Notes under the pieces: generated by a model
The model's database searches: none
The model's input: the letters and a program-made list of their open reading frames with translations, nothing else
Told to the model about the DNA's origin: nothing
Position numbers and translations under genes: made by a program
Shown: positions 1-7,728 of the stretch, one piece after another
Layout: every line of letters begins with the position of its first letter
Numbering within the stretch: the stretch's first letter is position 1
Assembly (NCBI GenBank): GCA_002350615.1
Contig: DEFD01000039.1
Coordinates: 1 to 64,000 of the forward strand
DNA length: 64,000 nt
Direction of reading: 5' to 3'
Source: Bacteroidales bacterium UBA2861
GTDB lineage: Bacteria; Bacteroidota; Bacteroidia; Bacteroidales; UBA932

Positions 1-490
1 TGGTCCACTATCGGTCTTCCGGGTGTATTTAGCCTTGCGGCGTGGTCGCCGCAGATTCAGACAGGATTCCACGTGTCCCGCCCTACTCAGGTGGCATCCC
101 TGAACATCAACCTTACCCGTACGGGACTTTCACCCTCTGCGGTCCGTCTTTCCAGAACGGTTCCGGTTCGGTTAATGTTTCCTTTGGACGCTCCTACAAC
201 CCCGCACACCCCGTAAGGTGCACGGTTTGGGCTCTTCCCATTTCGATCGCCACTACTTTGGGAATCGATAACTTTCTTTCTTTTCCTGCAGGTACTAAGA
301 TGTTTCAGTTCCCTGCGTACCCTCCAGGATTGCTCCTGGCGACTGGCCTTCAACCAGACGGGTTCCCCCATTCGGACATCCCCGGATCAATTCCTGTTTG
401 CAGATCCCCGGGGCTTTTCGCAGCTTACCACGTCCTTCTTCGGTTCCGGAAGCCTAGGCATCCTCCGTTCGCTCTTCTTCTCTTTCTCTT
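1..490 (-). rRNA. rrl: 23S ribosomal RNA, 5' portion (cut by window start)
   Basis: Read on the minus strand, this is the 5' domain I of 23S rRNA. It has the conserved GGAGGATGCCTAGGC near the 5' end (plus 453-467), followed by GAAGGACGTGGTAAGCTGCGAAAAGCC-like sequence and the GGGGGAACCC block. Only about 490 of the expected ~2,900 nt lie in the window; the rest is to the left. The exact 5' end is uncertain by about 10 nt. Unusually, no 16S gene or spacer tRNA lies upstream: a protein-coding gene begins about 220 bp away. Open frames across this stretch are not genes. Confidence 0.95.
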
Positions 491-707
491 CTTAAAGTGA
501 ATTTTGCCTATTCTTGAAATTGCAGTCCCATTACAACTCTCGAAAAAACTCAATCATTATAATAGACTAATCTAAAATTTTCTTTACCTCTTGTGTCTTT
601 CAATATTTTCAAAGATCTGTTCCCCGTCGTTTTCCGAAAGGGGCTGCAAAGATACGCACTTTTTTTATTCCTGCAAATTTTTTTTCGTTTTTTTTGATTT
701 TATCGTT
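491..707 (-). promoter_or_regulatory. Promoter and leader of the 23S rRNA gene
   Basis: On the minus strand a perfect Bacteroidetes sigma-A promoter is visible: TTTG (plus 674-677), a 19-bp spacer, then TATCTTTG (plus 647-654). Transcription would start near 640, giving a ~145-nt leader before the mature 23S 5' end. The leader contains ATCTTTGAAAATATTGAAAGA, which resembles the ATCTTTGACATATTG-type stretches found upstream of Bacteroidales rRNA genes. No tRNA or other gene was seen here. The presence of a full promoter argues that this 23S gene is transcribed on its own. Confidence 0.75.
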
Positions 708-1796
708 TCACTTGATTCTGATTCCTATAAAAAACGCCCCATAGAGAGACACGTTGTCGTAAAGATGGCTGCGTCCGTTGCCCACACAACAGTCATGCAC
801 CGTACCCCTCAGGCCATAGTGCCAGGCTCCGCTCTGATATGCCAGGGCAAAATAACCGGTAAGGCTGTAATCCGGAAAGCGGCGTCCGGGGCTGCTGCGT
901 TCGCCGTCAACAATAATATAATTACGGCTGAAAAGCATGGCGTTCCCGATGGCCGCCGCGCTCACCACTATCCGCGGGACCGGCACCCAGTTGTAGCCAT
1001 AGCCCAGTCCCAGGCCGAGAACGGCCGATTTGATATTGAAAGGCCTGTTTCCAAGATCTTCTATCGCCGCGCAGTTGATATCCGCCAGCTGCCCCGAGAT
1101 GCTGAACAGAAGGCTTCCGGCGCTCTTTTTCTGGATAAACGACTGGCTGAGGGCCGTAGGCAGGGAATAGCGCTTGAAATTGAGTACATAGTAGCCGTCC
1201 AGATTAATCAGGCGGCTGCTTACCTTGCCTGCGGGCACTTTCACGGTGTCCGGGCTCATCAGCACGCGCCCGTGGTAGGTCTTGGCCTCCTGGGCGGCGA
1301 ATTCAAGCCCGAAGCGGTTGCAGTAGTAGCTGAAGGACAACTGGTTATCTTTGTCCTTTCCCCGCAGCTTGAAAGGGCTGAAGCCCCAGCTTACCGAGAG
1401 GAAGTTCCAGGTGAGGGAGAAACTCTGGCGGATGCGCGGCTCGCTCCAAAGAGCCGCGCGGAAACGGCCGCCGTCATATACTCCGCGGTCGAAGAGGTCG
1501 GAGTAGGCGATTCCGGAGGTCGATTTAATCTTCCATGTATAATCGGGGGAACGCAGATACTCCGGGTCCTTGACCCCTGAGCCGTTCACCACTTTCCAGG
1601 CATGCCTCAGGCGCGAGATGGTCTCTGACGAATCGATAGCCTCCCGTACCTTCCGCACCGGATTGCCAGTTTCAGGAGCCTGGGCGTCAGATGACAACGG
1701 GCCGGCCGAAATCCCGGGTCCCGCCTCGGCAGCCGTCGCCACCGCCCCGTAACACAGAGGCAGCATCAGGAAGATTATCTGCAACAATACCCGCAT
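708..1796 (-). CDS. DUF4421-type outer-membrane beta-barrel protein
   Basis: A 362-residue protein with an N-terminal signal peptide (hydrophobic residues 4-22, no lipobox) and a body of alternating amphipathic strands. It ends in IGIRIK, as expected for an outer-membrane barrel. The pattern ('Y..LFDRGVYDGGRFRAALWSEP', 'SWGFSPF', 'YYCNRFG', 'LSQSFIQKKSAGS', 'GLGLGYGYNW') matches the Bacteroidetes DUF4421 family, whose biochemical role is unknown. A near-consensus promoter lies upstream (CAATAATA at 1811-1818 and CAAA at 1839-1842 on the plus strand, 20 bp apart). It lies directly between the 23S promoter and a terminator, so it is probably monocistronic. Family assignment is from memory of the pattern. 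Confidence 0.75.
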   Translation of the reverse strand: MRVLLQIIFLMLPLCYGAVATAAEAGPGISAGPLSSDAQAPETGNPVRKVREAIDSSETISRLRHAWKVVNGSGVKDPEYLRSPDYTWKIKSTSGIAYSDLFDRGVYDGGRFRAALWSEPRIRQSFSLTWNFLSVSWGFSPFKLRGKDKDNQLSFSYYCNRFGLEFAAQEAKTYHGRVLMSPDTVKVPAGKVSSRLINLDGYYVLNFKRYSLPTALSQSFIQKKSAGSLLFSISGQLADINCAAIEDLGNRPFNIKSAVLGLGLGYGYNWVPVPRIVVSAAAIGNAMLFSRNYIIVDGERSSPGRRFPDYSLTGYFALAYQSGAWHYGLRGTVHDCCVGNGRSHLYDNVSLYGAFFIGIRIK

Positions 1797-1810
1797 CTTA
1801 CGTTTCTTTG

Positions 1811-1842
1811 CAATAATAGCATCATTTCAGCAAACGGCCAAA
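1811..1842 (-). promoter_or_regulatory. Probable promoter of the DUF4421 gene
   Basis: On the minus strand: TTTG, a 20-bp spacer, then TATTATTG, one mismatch from TAnnTTTG. It lies 15-46 bp upstream of the ATG at 1796. Confidence 0.45.
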
Positions 1843-1885
1843 TCGGGGCCACGGAGAAGTTTTTTGTTAAAGGGCAAGACTTTAC

Positions 1886-1918
1886 CAAAAATCGACGCCG
1901 CAAGATGCAGCGTCGATT
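1886..1918 (-). terminator. Rho-independent terminator downstream of the 1965-2666 lipoprotein gene
   Basis: A perfect 9-bp stem AATCGACGC / GCGTCGATT (plus 1890-1898 and 1910-1918) with an 11-nt loop is followed on the minus strand by TTTTTGG. It sits 46 bp past the stop codon of the lipoprotein gene. Confidence 0.85.
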
Positions 1919-1964
1919 CTCATCAAATATCTATCAATGAGGGGTTTGCGTTGCTAAAGAAAAA

Positions 1965-2666
1965 TCAGAGGTTGCTTACCGGACGGACGCTGGCGCCGAT
2001 GTAGCGCTCCGCATAACCGAGATCTGTACCGGAAGAAGATATCCCGAAAGTCCAGCACAGATTCTGGTTGGCCTTGTTGGTACCGGATTCCTCGGCAACA
2101 ACGCTGGTTAGTTCACCTGTCCAATACACTCCGCGCGAGCCGAGGCGCTTCATGGACATGCCGGAACGGTAACCTGCGAAGGGGAAGAAGATGGAGTTGC
2201 CAGTCGTCTTGGACGTGGCCACCCAGCCCGCCTTGCCCTTGTAGCTTGCGAAGGTCCAGTCACATGCTTCAATCAGGTCCTGGAACTCGGAACGGGAAGG
2301 CATACGGTATTCAGGTCCCCAGAAATGCGTGGCGGGATCGTCTGCGGCTTCAGCCTGCATCGCCTTGTCGCCCGCATAATATTTAAGGTAAACGGTGAGG
2401 ATTGTACTGTAATGCACATAGGTGTCCAGGATGAAACTCGTGGTGTCCTTAAGAGGCTCGGCCCATGCATAATATCCGCCGGCCTGCTCGGGCGAACCGG
2501 CACCGAGATTGATTCCGGACCAGGAAACGCCGGTGCCCATGTCAACAGCGCGTGCGCTGCTGATCTCTCCCTTGAATTCGGCAGGTTTGGAGGAATCTTC
2601 TTTCCCGCAGGAAGCGGATACGATGGCTGCCAGGGCCAAGACGGAAAATATAAATCTGAATTTCAT
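1965..2666 (-). CDS. Surface lipoprotein with Bacteroidetes paralogous (FISUMP-like) domain
   Basis: A 233-residue lipoprotein (signal peptide and lipobox ...VSASC, Cys19). The rest follows the pattern of a large paralogous family of Bacteroidales and Fibrobacter: 'VDMGTGVSWSGINLGA', 'GGYYAWAEP', 'DPATHFWGPEYRMPSRSEFQDLIEAC.W', 'GNSIFFPFAGYRSG', 'GVYWTGEL' and a C-terminal 'SVRPV'. The function of the family is not established; members are thought to be cell-surface proteins with a C-type-lectin-like fold. Its own promoter (2700-2731) and terminator (1886-1918) make it a separate transcription unit from the PUL that ends at 2807. Confidence 0.8.
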   Translation of the reverse strand: MKFRFIFSVLALAAIVSASCGKEDSSKPAEFKGEISSARAVDMGTGVSWSGINLGAGSPEQAGGYYAWAEPLKDTTSFILDTYVHYSTILTVYLKYYAGDKAMQAEAADDPATHFWGPEYRMPSRSEFQDLIEACDWTFASYKGKAGWVATSKTTGNSIFFPFAGYRSGMSMKRLGSRGVYWTGELTSVVAEESGTNKANQNLCWTFGISSSGTDLGYAERYIGASVRPVSNL

Positions 2667-2699
2667 TCTATCGAAATCAATTGGTCAGTTTCAGTCTTG

Positions 2700-2731
2700 C
2701 AAATATAGCCGCAAAACGCAGAAAAAACAAA
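2700..2731 (-). promoter_or_regulatory. Promoter of the 1965-2666 lipoprotein gene
   Basis: Minus-strand TTTG (plus 2728-2731), 20-bp spacer, TATATTTG (plus 2700-2707). The ATG lies 34 bp further on. Confidence 0.7.
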
Positions 2732-2806
2732 TAATTTCTGGAGAAAACTAATCCCCGGAACGAAGCAGGCGTTTTAGCTAATTGTTTGCACTGCAGACAT
2801 TTACCA

Positions 2807-2839
2807 AAAATCGATGCTCCGTTTTGGAGCATCGATTTT
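2807..2839 (-). terminator. Rho-independent terminator ending the FecI/FecR-SusCD-GH16 operon
   Basis: A perfect 14-bp stem (plus 2807-2820 and 2826-2839; core ATCGATGCTCC) with a 5-nt loop is flanked by a T-run on the minus strand. It lies 48 bp after the stop of the beta-helix lipoprotein. Together with its flank TTTACCAAAAATCGA it resembles the terminator at 1886-1918. Confidence 0.9.
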
Positions 2840-2886
2840 CAGCAAAGTATTATAAATCAATATTTTAGAAAATACGCGGCAAGGAG

Positions 2887-4833
2887 TTACTGCGGGCCGT
2901 AAGCGCCGTAGTCTTCCTTCAGCACGTAGGTTCCGGCAGTGGCATCGAACGACTCGAAAGGATCGGCCGCCATACGGCTGAGTTCATTGCCTTCCGGATT
3001 CAGCCTGGCGCCCTGATTGGAGTTGACGGCATACCAGTGCACGCCGGCGGGAGCATAGAGCAGGTTGTCGCCTATGGAAAGTGCGCCTGCAGTCTGGGAG
3101 GCATCCGAAAGCGTGAACATATAGATGCCGTTGATTCCGGAATCCGCGGCGTGCGGGTCGGTGGCACTCCAGAAGATATTCTTGTCCAGAGCTGCGGAAG
3201 ACACCGTCATCGCGCACTTCACAAGCTGCTTGGGAGCCGGGGCGTTGTAGAAGATATTGTTCTTCACGCTCACGCGGAGAGCCCCGACGGTGCCGGCGGA
3301 AACCGAGCCTGCGAAACTGGCGAAAGTATTGAAACCTTTGCAGTACGCCGGCGAGCAGACGACATTGTTCTCGAATATCAACTCCTCGAAGCGGTCCAGG
3401 ACCGAAGACTGATAGATGTTGAACACGATGTGGTTGGTGGTGGCAGCCGTATAAAGGAACTTGCAGTTCTGCATGCGGATGCTCCTGAGTGCCTGGGCCT
3501 TTCCTCCGCTGGTATAGAAGAGCGAAACTCCCATTCCGGTGAAGGTGCAGCCGTCGAAGTGGAATGCATCCACGTCGCCCATGTCGCCGTTGCCGCCGAA
3601 GGCATATCCGCTTGTTTTGGGAGAAATGTCGAAGATGATGTTCTTGAAGGCGAAGGATCCGCCGCGAAGGAACTGGCTGTCCCCGGCCGCAGAGCCGTCG
3701 GCATTGCTGAACTTCCATGTGACTGGCTTGTCGGTGTAGCGGCTTATGGCGACATGCTCGCCGAAGAGTCCGCTCTTGCCCTCGACATTCACCACTCCGC
3801 TGTAGTAATAGCAACCTTCGTCCGCACTGAAGAAGATGACCTTCTGGGTACGGTTCATAAAGTACCAGGCGAGGCTTTCGTTTTTGCTGGCGTTCACCAG
3901 GGCTGCGTTGCCGTGAACGGCTTTGTTGTACTTGACACCGCACACGGTGATGGTCTTTCCGGCCTGATATGCGGCGTAGAGGTCCGTCTCGTCGGGATCG
4001 ATAGGCACGTCAGGGACCACCGGCTCGTCCGGATCCGGCACAGTGCCGTCCAGTCCGATGCGTGTAATCCTGCCGGCATAAAGCGCGACTTCCTTGCTGC
4101 CCTTTACAGATGCGGTGCTGCCGTCCGTCTTGCCCAGGGTGATGTCGAAGCCCTTCGCAAGGGTCTGCGGAAGGACGATAAGGGAATACTCCTTACCCAT
4201 CTGCAGGCTGCCTTCGAGCGTTACACTGGAGGAGCCCAGGGCAGAGTCGGACCTGAGAATCACGGTGTCGGAAGGCTGGGATGCAGTGCCCAGGACGGCC
4301 AGGATCCTGCCGGCAAGCTTCTCTCCGGATGCCCCGGAAAGGCGTACGAAGCTGATGTCATCCGAAGGGATGCTGAACGCCACACGCGCTCCTGCAGGCT
4401 TGAAGGCAAGGGTGCCGGAACTGCCCCGGAGCGATGCGAAGCCAAGCCAGGCGCTGCGGTCATAGCCGCCTTCCACCGCCTGCTGCACCACCGGCAGCTC
4501 CACGGAGGCAAGGCCGTCGTAGAAGCTGTTGGCGGCATTATAGGGATAGGCTGCGAAGATGCAGTCCGCATCCTGCCCGGCACTGCCCGAAACCCTGCCG
4601 TCGGCGACATCGCCCCTGAAAGCATCCCCGAAGGAATCGAAGATGCTGAGGGAATCGCCGTCCGCGAAGGCGAAGGTAGTGTCCGAGACGGAAAGGGCCA
4701 GGCTGACGCTGACGGTGTCCGTGACGATTTTGGGCGCACGGCCCATTTCATCTCCCGCTTCCTCCTCGCACGCGAAAGGAAGCAGGAGCATTGAAAGTGC
4801 CGCAAATGCGGCCGATATCCTCTTTGGATTCAT
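2887..4833 (-). CDS. Lipoprotein: fimbrillin-like N-terminal part plus right-handed beta-helix
   Basis: A 648-residue lipoprotein (lipobox LLPFAC, Cys22). Residues ~40-280 look like the fimbrillin/Mfa-type fold ('FADGDSLSIFDSFGD', 'CIFAAYPYNAANSF', 'YSLIVLPQTL'). After a Pro/Asp-rich linker (PDPDEPVVPDVPIDPDE) comes a C-terminal half with repeated 'KNIIFDIS', 'FHFDGCTFTG', 'IRMQNCKFLY', 'EELIFENNVVCS', 'VSVKNNIFYNA' turns typical of pectate-lyase-like parallel beta-helices. It is a diverged tandem paralog of the 4840-6738 gene, 6 bp downstream of it, and is the last gene of the operon. Probably a surface glycan-binding or lyase-like protein of the GH16 PUL; no catalytic residues could be assigned. 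Confidence 0.75.
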   Translation of the reverse strand: MNPKRISAAFAALSMLLLPFACEEEAGDEMGRAPKIVTDTVSVSLALSVSDTTFAFADGDSLSIFDSFGDAFRGDVADGRVSGSAGQDADCIFAAYPYNAANSFYDGLASVELPVVQQAVEGGYDRSAWLGFASLRGSSGTLAFKPAGARVAFSIPSDDISFVRLSGASGEKLAGRILAVLGTASQPSDTVILRSDSALGSSSVTLEGSLQMGKEYSLIVLPQTLAKGFDITLGKTDGSTASVKGSKEVALYAGRITRIGLDGTVPDPDEPVVPDVPIDPDETDLYAAYQAGKTITVCGVKYNKAVHGNAALVNASKNESLAWYFMNRTQKVIFFSADEGCYYYSGVVNVEGKSGLFGEHVAISRYTDKPVTWKFSNADGSAAGDSQFLRGGSFAFKNIIFDISPKTSGYAFGGNGDMGDVDAFHFDGCTFTGMGVSLFYTSGGKAQALRSIRMQNCKFLYTAATTNHIVFNIYQSSVLDRFEELIFENNVVCSPAYCKGFNTFASFAGSVSAGTVGALRVSVKNNIFYNAPAPKQLVKCAMTVSSAALDKNIFWSATDPHAADSGINGIYMFTLSDASQTAGALSIGDNLLYAPAGVHWYAVNSNQGARLNPEGNELSRMAADPFESFDATAGTYVLKEDYGAYGPQ

Positions 4834-4839
4834 CTGCTG

Positions 4840-6738
4840 TTATTCTTTAACCTTGGGTCCGTACATTTCGAAGCCGGGAGCGAGCACATACTCACCCGTT
4901 GTGGCGTCGAAAGAGGTGAATGGAGATGTAGCGTTTTTGGTCAAATTGTTTTCGGCAGGATAGGCAATGGTAGAGCCGTTGGAATATAGCATCCTCGGCG
5001 TGCGTACCGTAGAAGTAGTGTAATACAAGTTGTTACCTACTGTGAGATCCGCTGCAGTCTGGCCCGCATGGAAGAACTGACAGAAAGTAATCGTTGCAGC
5101 AGAGGGAGCACCTGTATAATAGAAAATATTTCCTTCAATATCGACTGGAGCTGCAACAGCCCCTATTTTGAATATTTGATTTCCGCCGAAAGTGTTGTAG
5201 AAAATATTGTTCCGGACCGACACGGCTGTCCGTCCATCAAGGGGCACCCCGTTCTTATATGATGTAAAGAAGGTCTGGAAATACTGATTATAATTACTGG
5301 AGCACACTACATTGTTATCGAAAATAACTTCTTTGAATTCTGCCCCTGATGCGGGGTCCATATTGAACAGTGTCTTATTCTCGGCAATCTTGTCACAAAG
5401 GAATGTGCATCCGGTAATTTTTATGCTTTCTATCGACTTCGCCGGTACATTTCGGTAATAAATACCCTGTTTGCTGCCGAGGATAAATGTACAGCCGTCA
5501 AAATGCAGAGCCCGATAATTCTCGGTAGCACCTTGATTATTGTAAGCGTACGAGCCTGTCGCAGATGAGTAATCAAATATGATATTTTTGAAACGAAGTG
5601 AACCCGAGATAAGTTGACCGTACTGACTTGCCTTGCTGGTTATAGTGACGGGGGCATCAGAATAGCGGCTTACAACCACAAAATCATTTCTGTTACCTGC
5701 GCTGGCACTTGTAGTAAATTTACCATCATTGCTATTATTCACAAAAGTACCACCATTGATTGCATTCAAAAATACTATCGGAGCATCTCTATGCGTCACG
5801 AAAAATTCATAACCCTTTTCAGCCCCATCGGCGAGACCCTCCTTGGCTGCCCCATCCACACTCTTGCGATAGATCCTGCCTGCCACGTCGATGGGCATGC
5901 CGGCATTGTAGAGCGCCATCATATCATTGCTGAAAGTGTATCCGCCGAAGCTGCCGAAGTTCACGGGAGTGTTGCGCTTGAGTTCCAGGGCGTCGGACAC
6001 AGCCTTGTTGGCGAGCTTGGAAGCGCTGTTCGTGAGCACGATGTTGATACCGTTCGGCAGCGCCTGGGGAAGTACGCAGAGGTCATACTCGGTGCCGGCC
6101 GTAAAGCTGCCGTTGAGAACGGCGTAGGCCACGCCTTCGGAATTGGGGGTTGTTGCGATTTGGCCGGTCGCGGAACTCTCGCCGGTAAGTGCGATGTCGG
6201 CTCCGCCGGTAATGGCCTCGTTGTTGGCCCCGATCACCTTTACTTCCTTGATGTCGGAATCTTTGACCTTCATCCTTACGATGGTTCCGGCGTTCAGGAA
6301 CTGAAGGGTCTCGTCATCCTTGCCTCCCCATGCAACACAGAGGTTGGCGTTGGTGTCGAAACTGCCGGCCACGGCCTTCTGGGCGGAAGGCAGAGTGGTG
6401 GTGATGGTGCCTCCGGCGAAGCTGGCGTCGGCATTGTAAGGGTATGAAACGTAGATCTTGGTGGCTCCGCTGCCCACTTGCGCAGTGAGTACGTTGCCGG
6501 TGATGGTGCCGTAGAGTCCTGCGGTGCCGAGGTCGTCGAAGACGTTCACCTTGTCGCCGTCGGTCCAACTGACGGTCTTGCCGTCGAGGCTGGATTTGAG
6601 AGCCTCGGGATTTACATTGTATGTAACAGTCTCAAGATTGGACTTGACAGATGCCACGGGAGCTTTCTCCTCCTTGGCGCAGGAAGCGGAAACCATTGCA
6701 AGGGCGACCGCAAAAGCAATTCTGAAAATCGTCTTCAT
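4840..6738 (-). CDS. Lipoprotein: fimbrillin-like N-terminal part plus right-handed beta-helix (paralog)
   Basis: A 632-residue lipoprotein (lipobox MVSASC, Cys20). The N-terminal ~270 residues carry fimbrillin-like signatures ('SWTDGDKVNVFDDLG', 'KIYVSYPYNADASF', 'YDLCVLPQALPNGI'). The C-terminal ~330 residues form a beta-helix ('RFKNIIFDYSS', 'LHFDGCTFILG', 'IKITGCTFLC', 'KEVIFDNNVVCSS', 'VSVRNNIFYNTF'). Both paralogs end in nearly the same phrase (SPFTSFDATTGEYVL / DPFESFDATAGTYVL). The start follows the tiny ORF 6742-6888 by three bases, with a strong GGAGG ribosome site inside that ORF, so translation is probably coupled. Confidence 0.75.
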   Translation of the reverse strand: MKTIFRIAFAVALAMVSASCAKEEKAPVASVKSNLETVTYNVNPEALKSSLDGKTVSWTDGDKVNVFDDLGTAGLYGTITGNVLTAQVGSGATKIYVSYPYNADASFAGGTITTTLPSAQKAVAGSFDTNANLCVAWGGKDDETLQFLNAGTIVRMKVKDSDIKEVKVIGANNEAITGGADIALTGESSATGQIATTPNSEGVAYAVLNGSFTAGTEYDLCVLPQALPNGINIVLTNSASKLANKAVSDALELKRNTPVNFGSFGGYTFSNDMMALYNAGMPIDVAGRIYRKSVDGAAKEGLADGAEKGYEFFVTHRDAPIVFLNAINGGTFVNNSNDGKFTTSASAGNRNDFVVVSRYSDAPVTITSKASQYGQLISGSLRFKNIIFDYSSATGSYAYNNQGATENYRALHFDGCTFILGSKQGIYYRNVPAKSIESIKITGCTFLCDKIAENKTLFNMDPASGAEFKEVIFDNNVVCSSNYNQYFQTFFTSYKNGVPLDGRTAVSVRNNIFYNTFGGNQIFKIGAVAAPVDIEGNIFYYTGAPSAATITFCQFFHAGQTAADLTVGNNLYYTTSTVRTPRMLYSNGSTIAYPAENNLTKNATSPFTSFDATTGEYVLAPGFEMYGPKVKE

Positions 6739-6741
6739 GGC

Positions 6742-6888
6742 TTATTCCTCCCCATCGATTAGATATTCAACATCGTCTCCGAACGCCTCAGTGGGTGTCG
6801 AAGTGCATACAACTTGCTGCGCGGACGCCATCACTATGGCCGCGACAGGGGGTTCATATCCGAACCCTTCGAAATTGATTGTTTTCAT
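6742..6888 (-). CDS. Tiny coupled ORF, 48 codons, YxPP-type small protein
   Basis: The reverse complement gives a 48-residue protein starting MKTINFEGFGYEPP, with a central 'ASAQQVVCTS' and an acidic tail (GDDVEYLIDGEE). It starts 9 bp after the GH16 stop codon and stops 3 bp before the next ATG, and its last codons include GGAGGAA, the ribosome site of the downstream lipoprotein. There is no signal peptide. A second ORF of the same kind lies at 51997-52134. Small acidic proteins beginning MK..Y..P beside surface-lipoprotein genes are common but rarely annotated in Bacteroidales. The role is unknown: leader peptide, translational coupler or real small protein. Confidence 0.65.
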   Translation of the reverse strand: MKTINFEGFGYEPPVAAIVMASAQQVVCTSTPTEAFGDDVEYLIDGEE

Positions 6889-6897
6889 ACTATATAT

Positions 6898-7728
6898 TTA
6901 TTGTTTAAACTTGTAAGCCCGCACGTAGTCGAAAGACACGTCGTCGGGGAAATTCCATTTGCTCTTGTCCGCACCTCCCCAGCCGGTAAGCTCGGTGGAG
7001 AGAATGATGTATTCGGGATGCTGGGAGATGCCCTGGGTCGTAGTCCAGGTCTTCACGCCGTCCACATAATAGACATATTTGCTCTTCGTCCATTTGAGGG
7101 CGAAGGTATGATACTGGCCGTTGGCGATGTCGTTATTGTTATACGAATGCGTAACCTTCTGATGGGTAGCGCCGTATCCACCCCAGTGCACGGTCTGGTG
7201 CACCACGTTGGGAGTAAGGCGGTGGAACTCGAAAATATCGATTTCGGCACCGTAAACTGCGGGATCCGTGCCTGCGGTCATATCGGAAGACTGGAGCCAG
7301 AATCCGATGTGCGGACCCACGCTGCTGTTGACCCTCGCACGGCATTCGAAATAGCCGTAGGTGGCAGAGAATTTCCTGTCGGTGGATACGTGACCGATAT
7401 AATAGGTCCCTGTCTCCTCGTCCTTGAGCACCTTGAGCAGGAGATGTCCTTCCCCGTCAAGGGCGACGGCGCGGCGGTCCACGGTGGCATAGTCACGCAC
7501 CGATCCCTCTCCCCTGTAACTCCATTTTGTAAGGTCGATGGAATTGCCGTCGAACTCGTCGCTCCAGACAAGTTCGAGTTTATCGTAATCGATAGCGTCT
7601 TCAAGGTCGTCTCCGTCCACGACCTCTTTGTCGAGACCGGGAATCGGAGGGAGATCTTCTTCGCATGCGGAGAAGGCCATGATGCCGCAAACGGCCGTCA
7701 GCAATATTCTGAAAGTTTTCATATTCAT
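6898..7728 (-). CDS. GH16-family beta-glycanase lipoprotein
   Basis: A 276-residue lipoprotein (lipobox FSAC, Cys22) with a single GH16 domain: 'LVWSDEFDG' (53-61), 'YGYFECRARV' (124-133), catalytic E-x-D-x-x-E in 'AEIDIFEFH' (Glu162 nucleophile, Asp164, Glu167 acid/base), and 'YHTFALKW..YVYYVDG'. GH16 enzymes cleave beta-1,3 or beta-1,4 glucans or galactans (laminarin, lichenan, agar, carrageenan); which one cannot be told here. Its start overlaps the SusD stop (TAATG), so it is in the same operon, presumably acting on the outer surface to feed the SusCD pair. Confidence 0.9.
   Translation of the reverse strand: MNMKTFRILLTAVCGIMAFSACEEDLPPIPGLDKEVVDGDDLEDAIDYDKLELVWSDEFDGNSIDLTKWSYRGEGSVRDYATVDRRAVALDGEGHLLLKVLKDEETGTYYIGHVSTDRKFSATYGYFECRARVNSSVGPHIGFWLQSSDMTAGTDPAVYGAEIDIFEFHRLTPNVVHQTVHWGGYGATHQKVTHSYNNNDIANGQYHTFALKWTKSKYVYYVDGVKTWTTTQGISQHPEYIILSTELTGWGGADKSKWNFPDDVSFDYVRAYKFKQ

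Noticed and set aside
42..500. Protein-coding frames in both directions at the window start
   Set aside because: The DNA is 23S rRNA.
3037..4794. A 585-residue open frame on the plus strand opposite a beta-helix lipoprotein
   Set aside because: Shadow of the real gene; no recognisable domain and no ribosome site or operon context.
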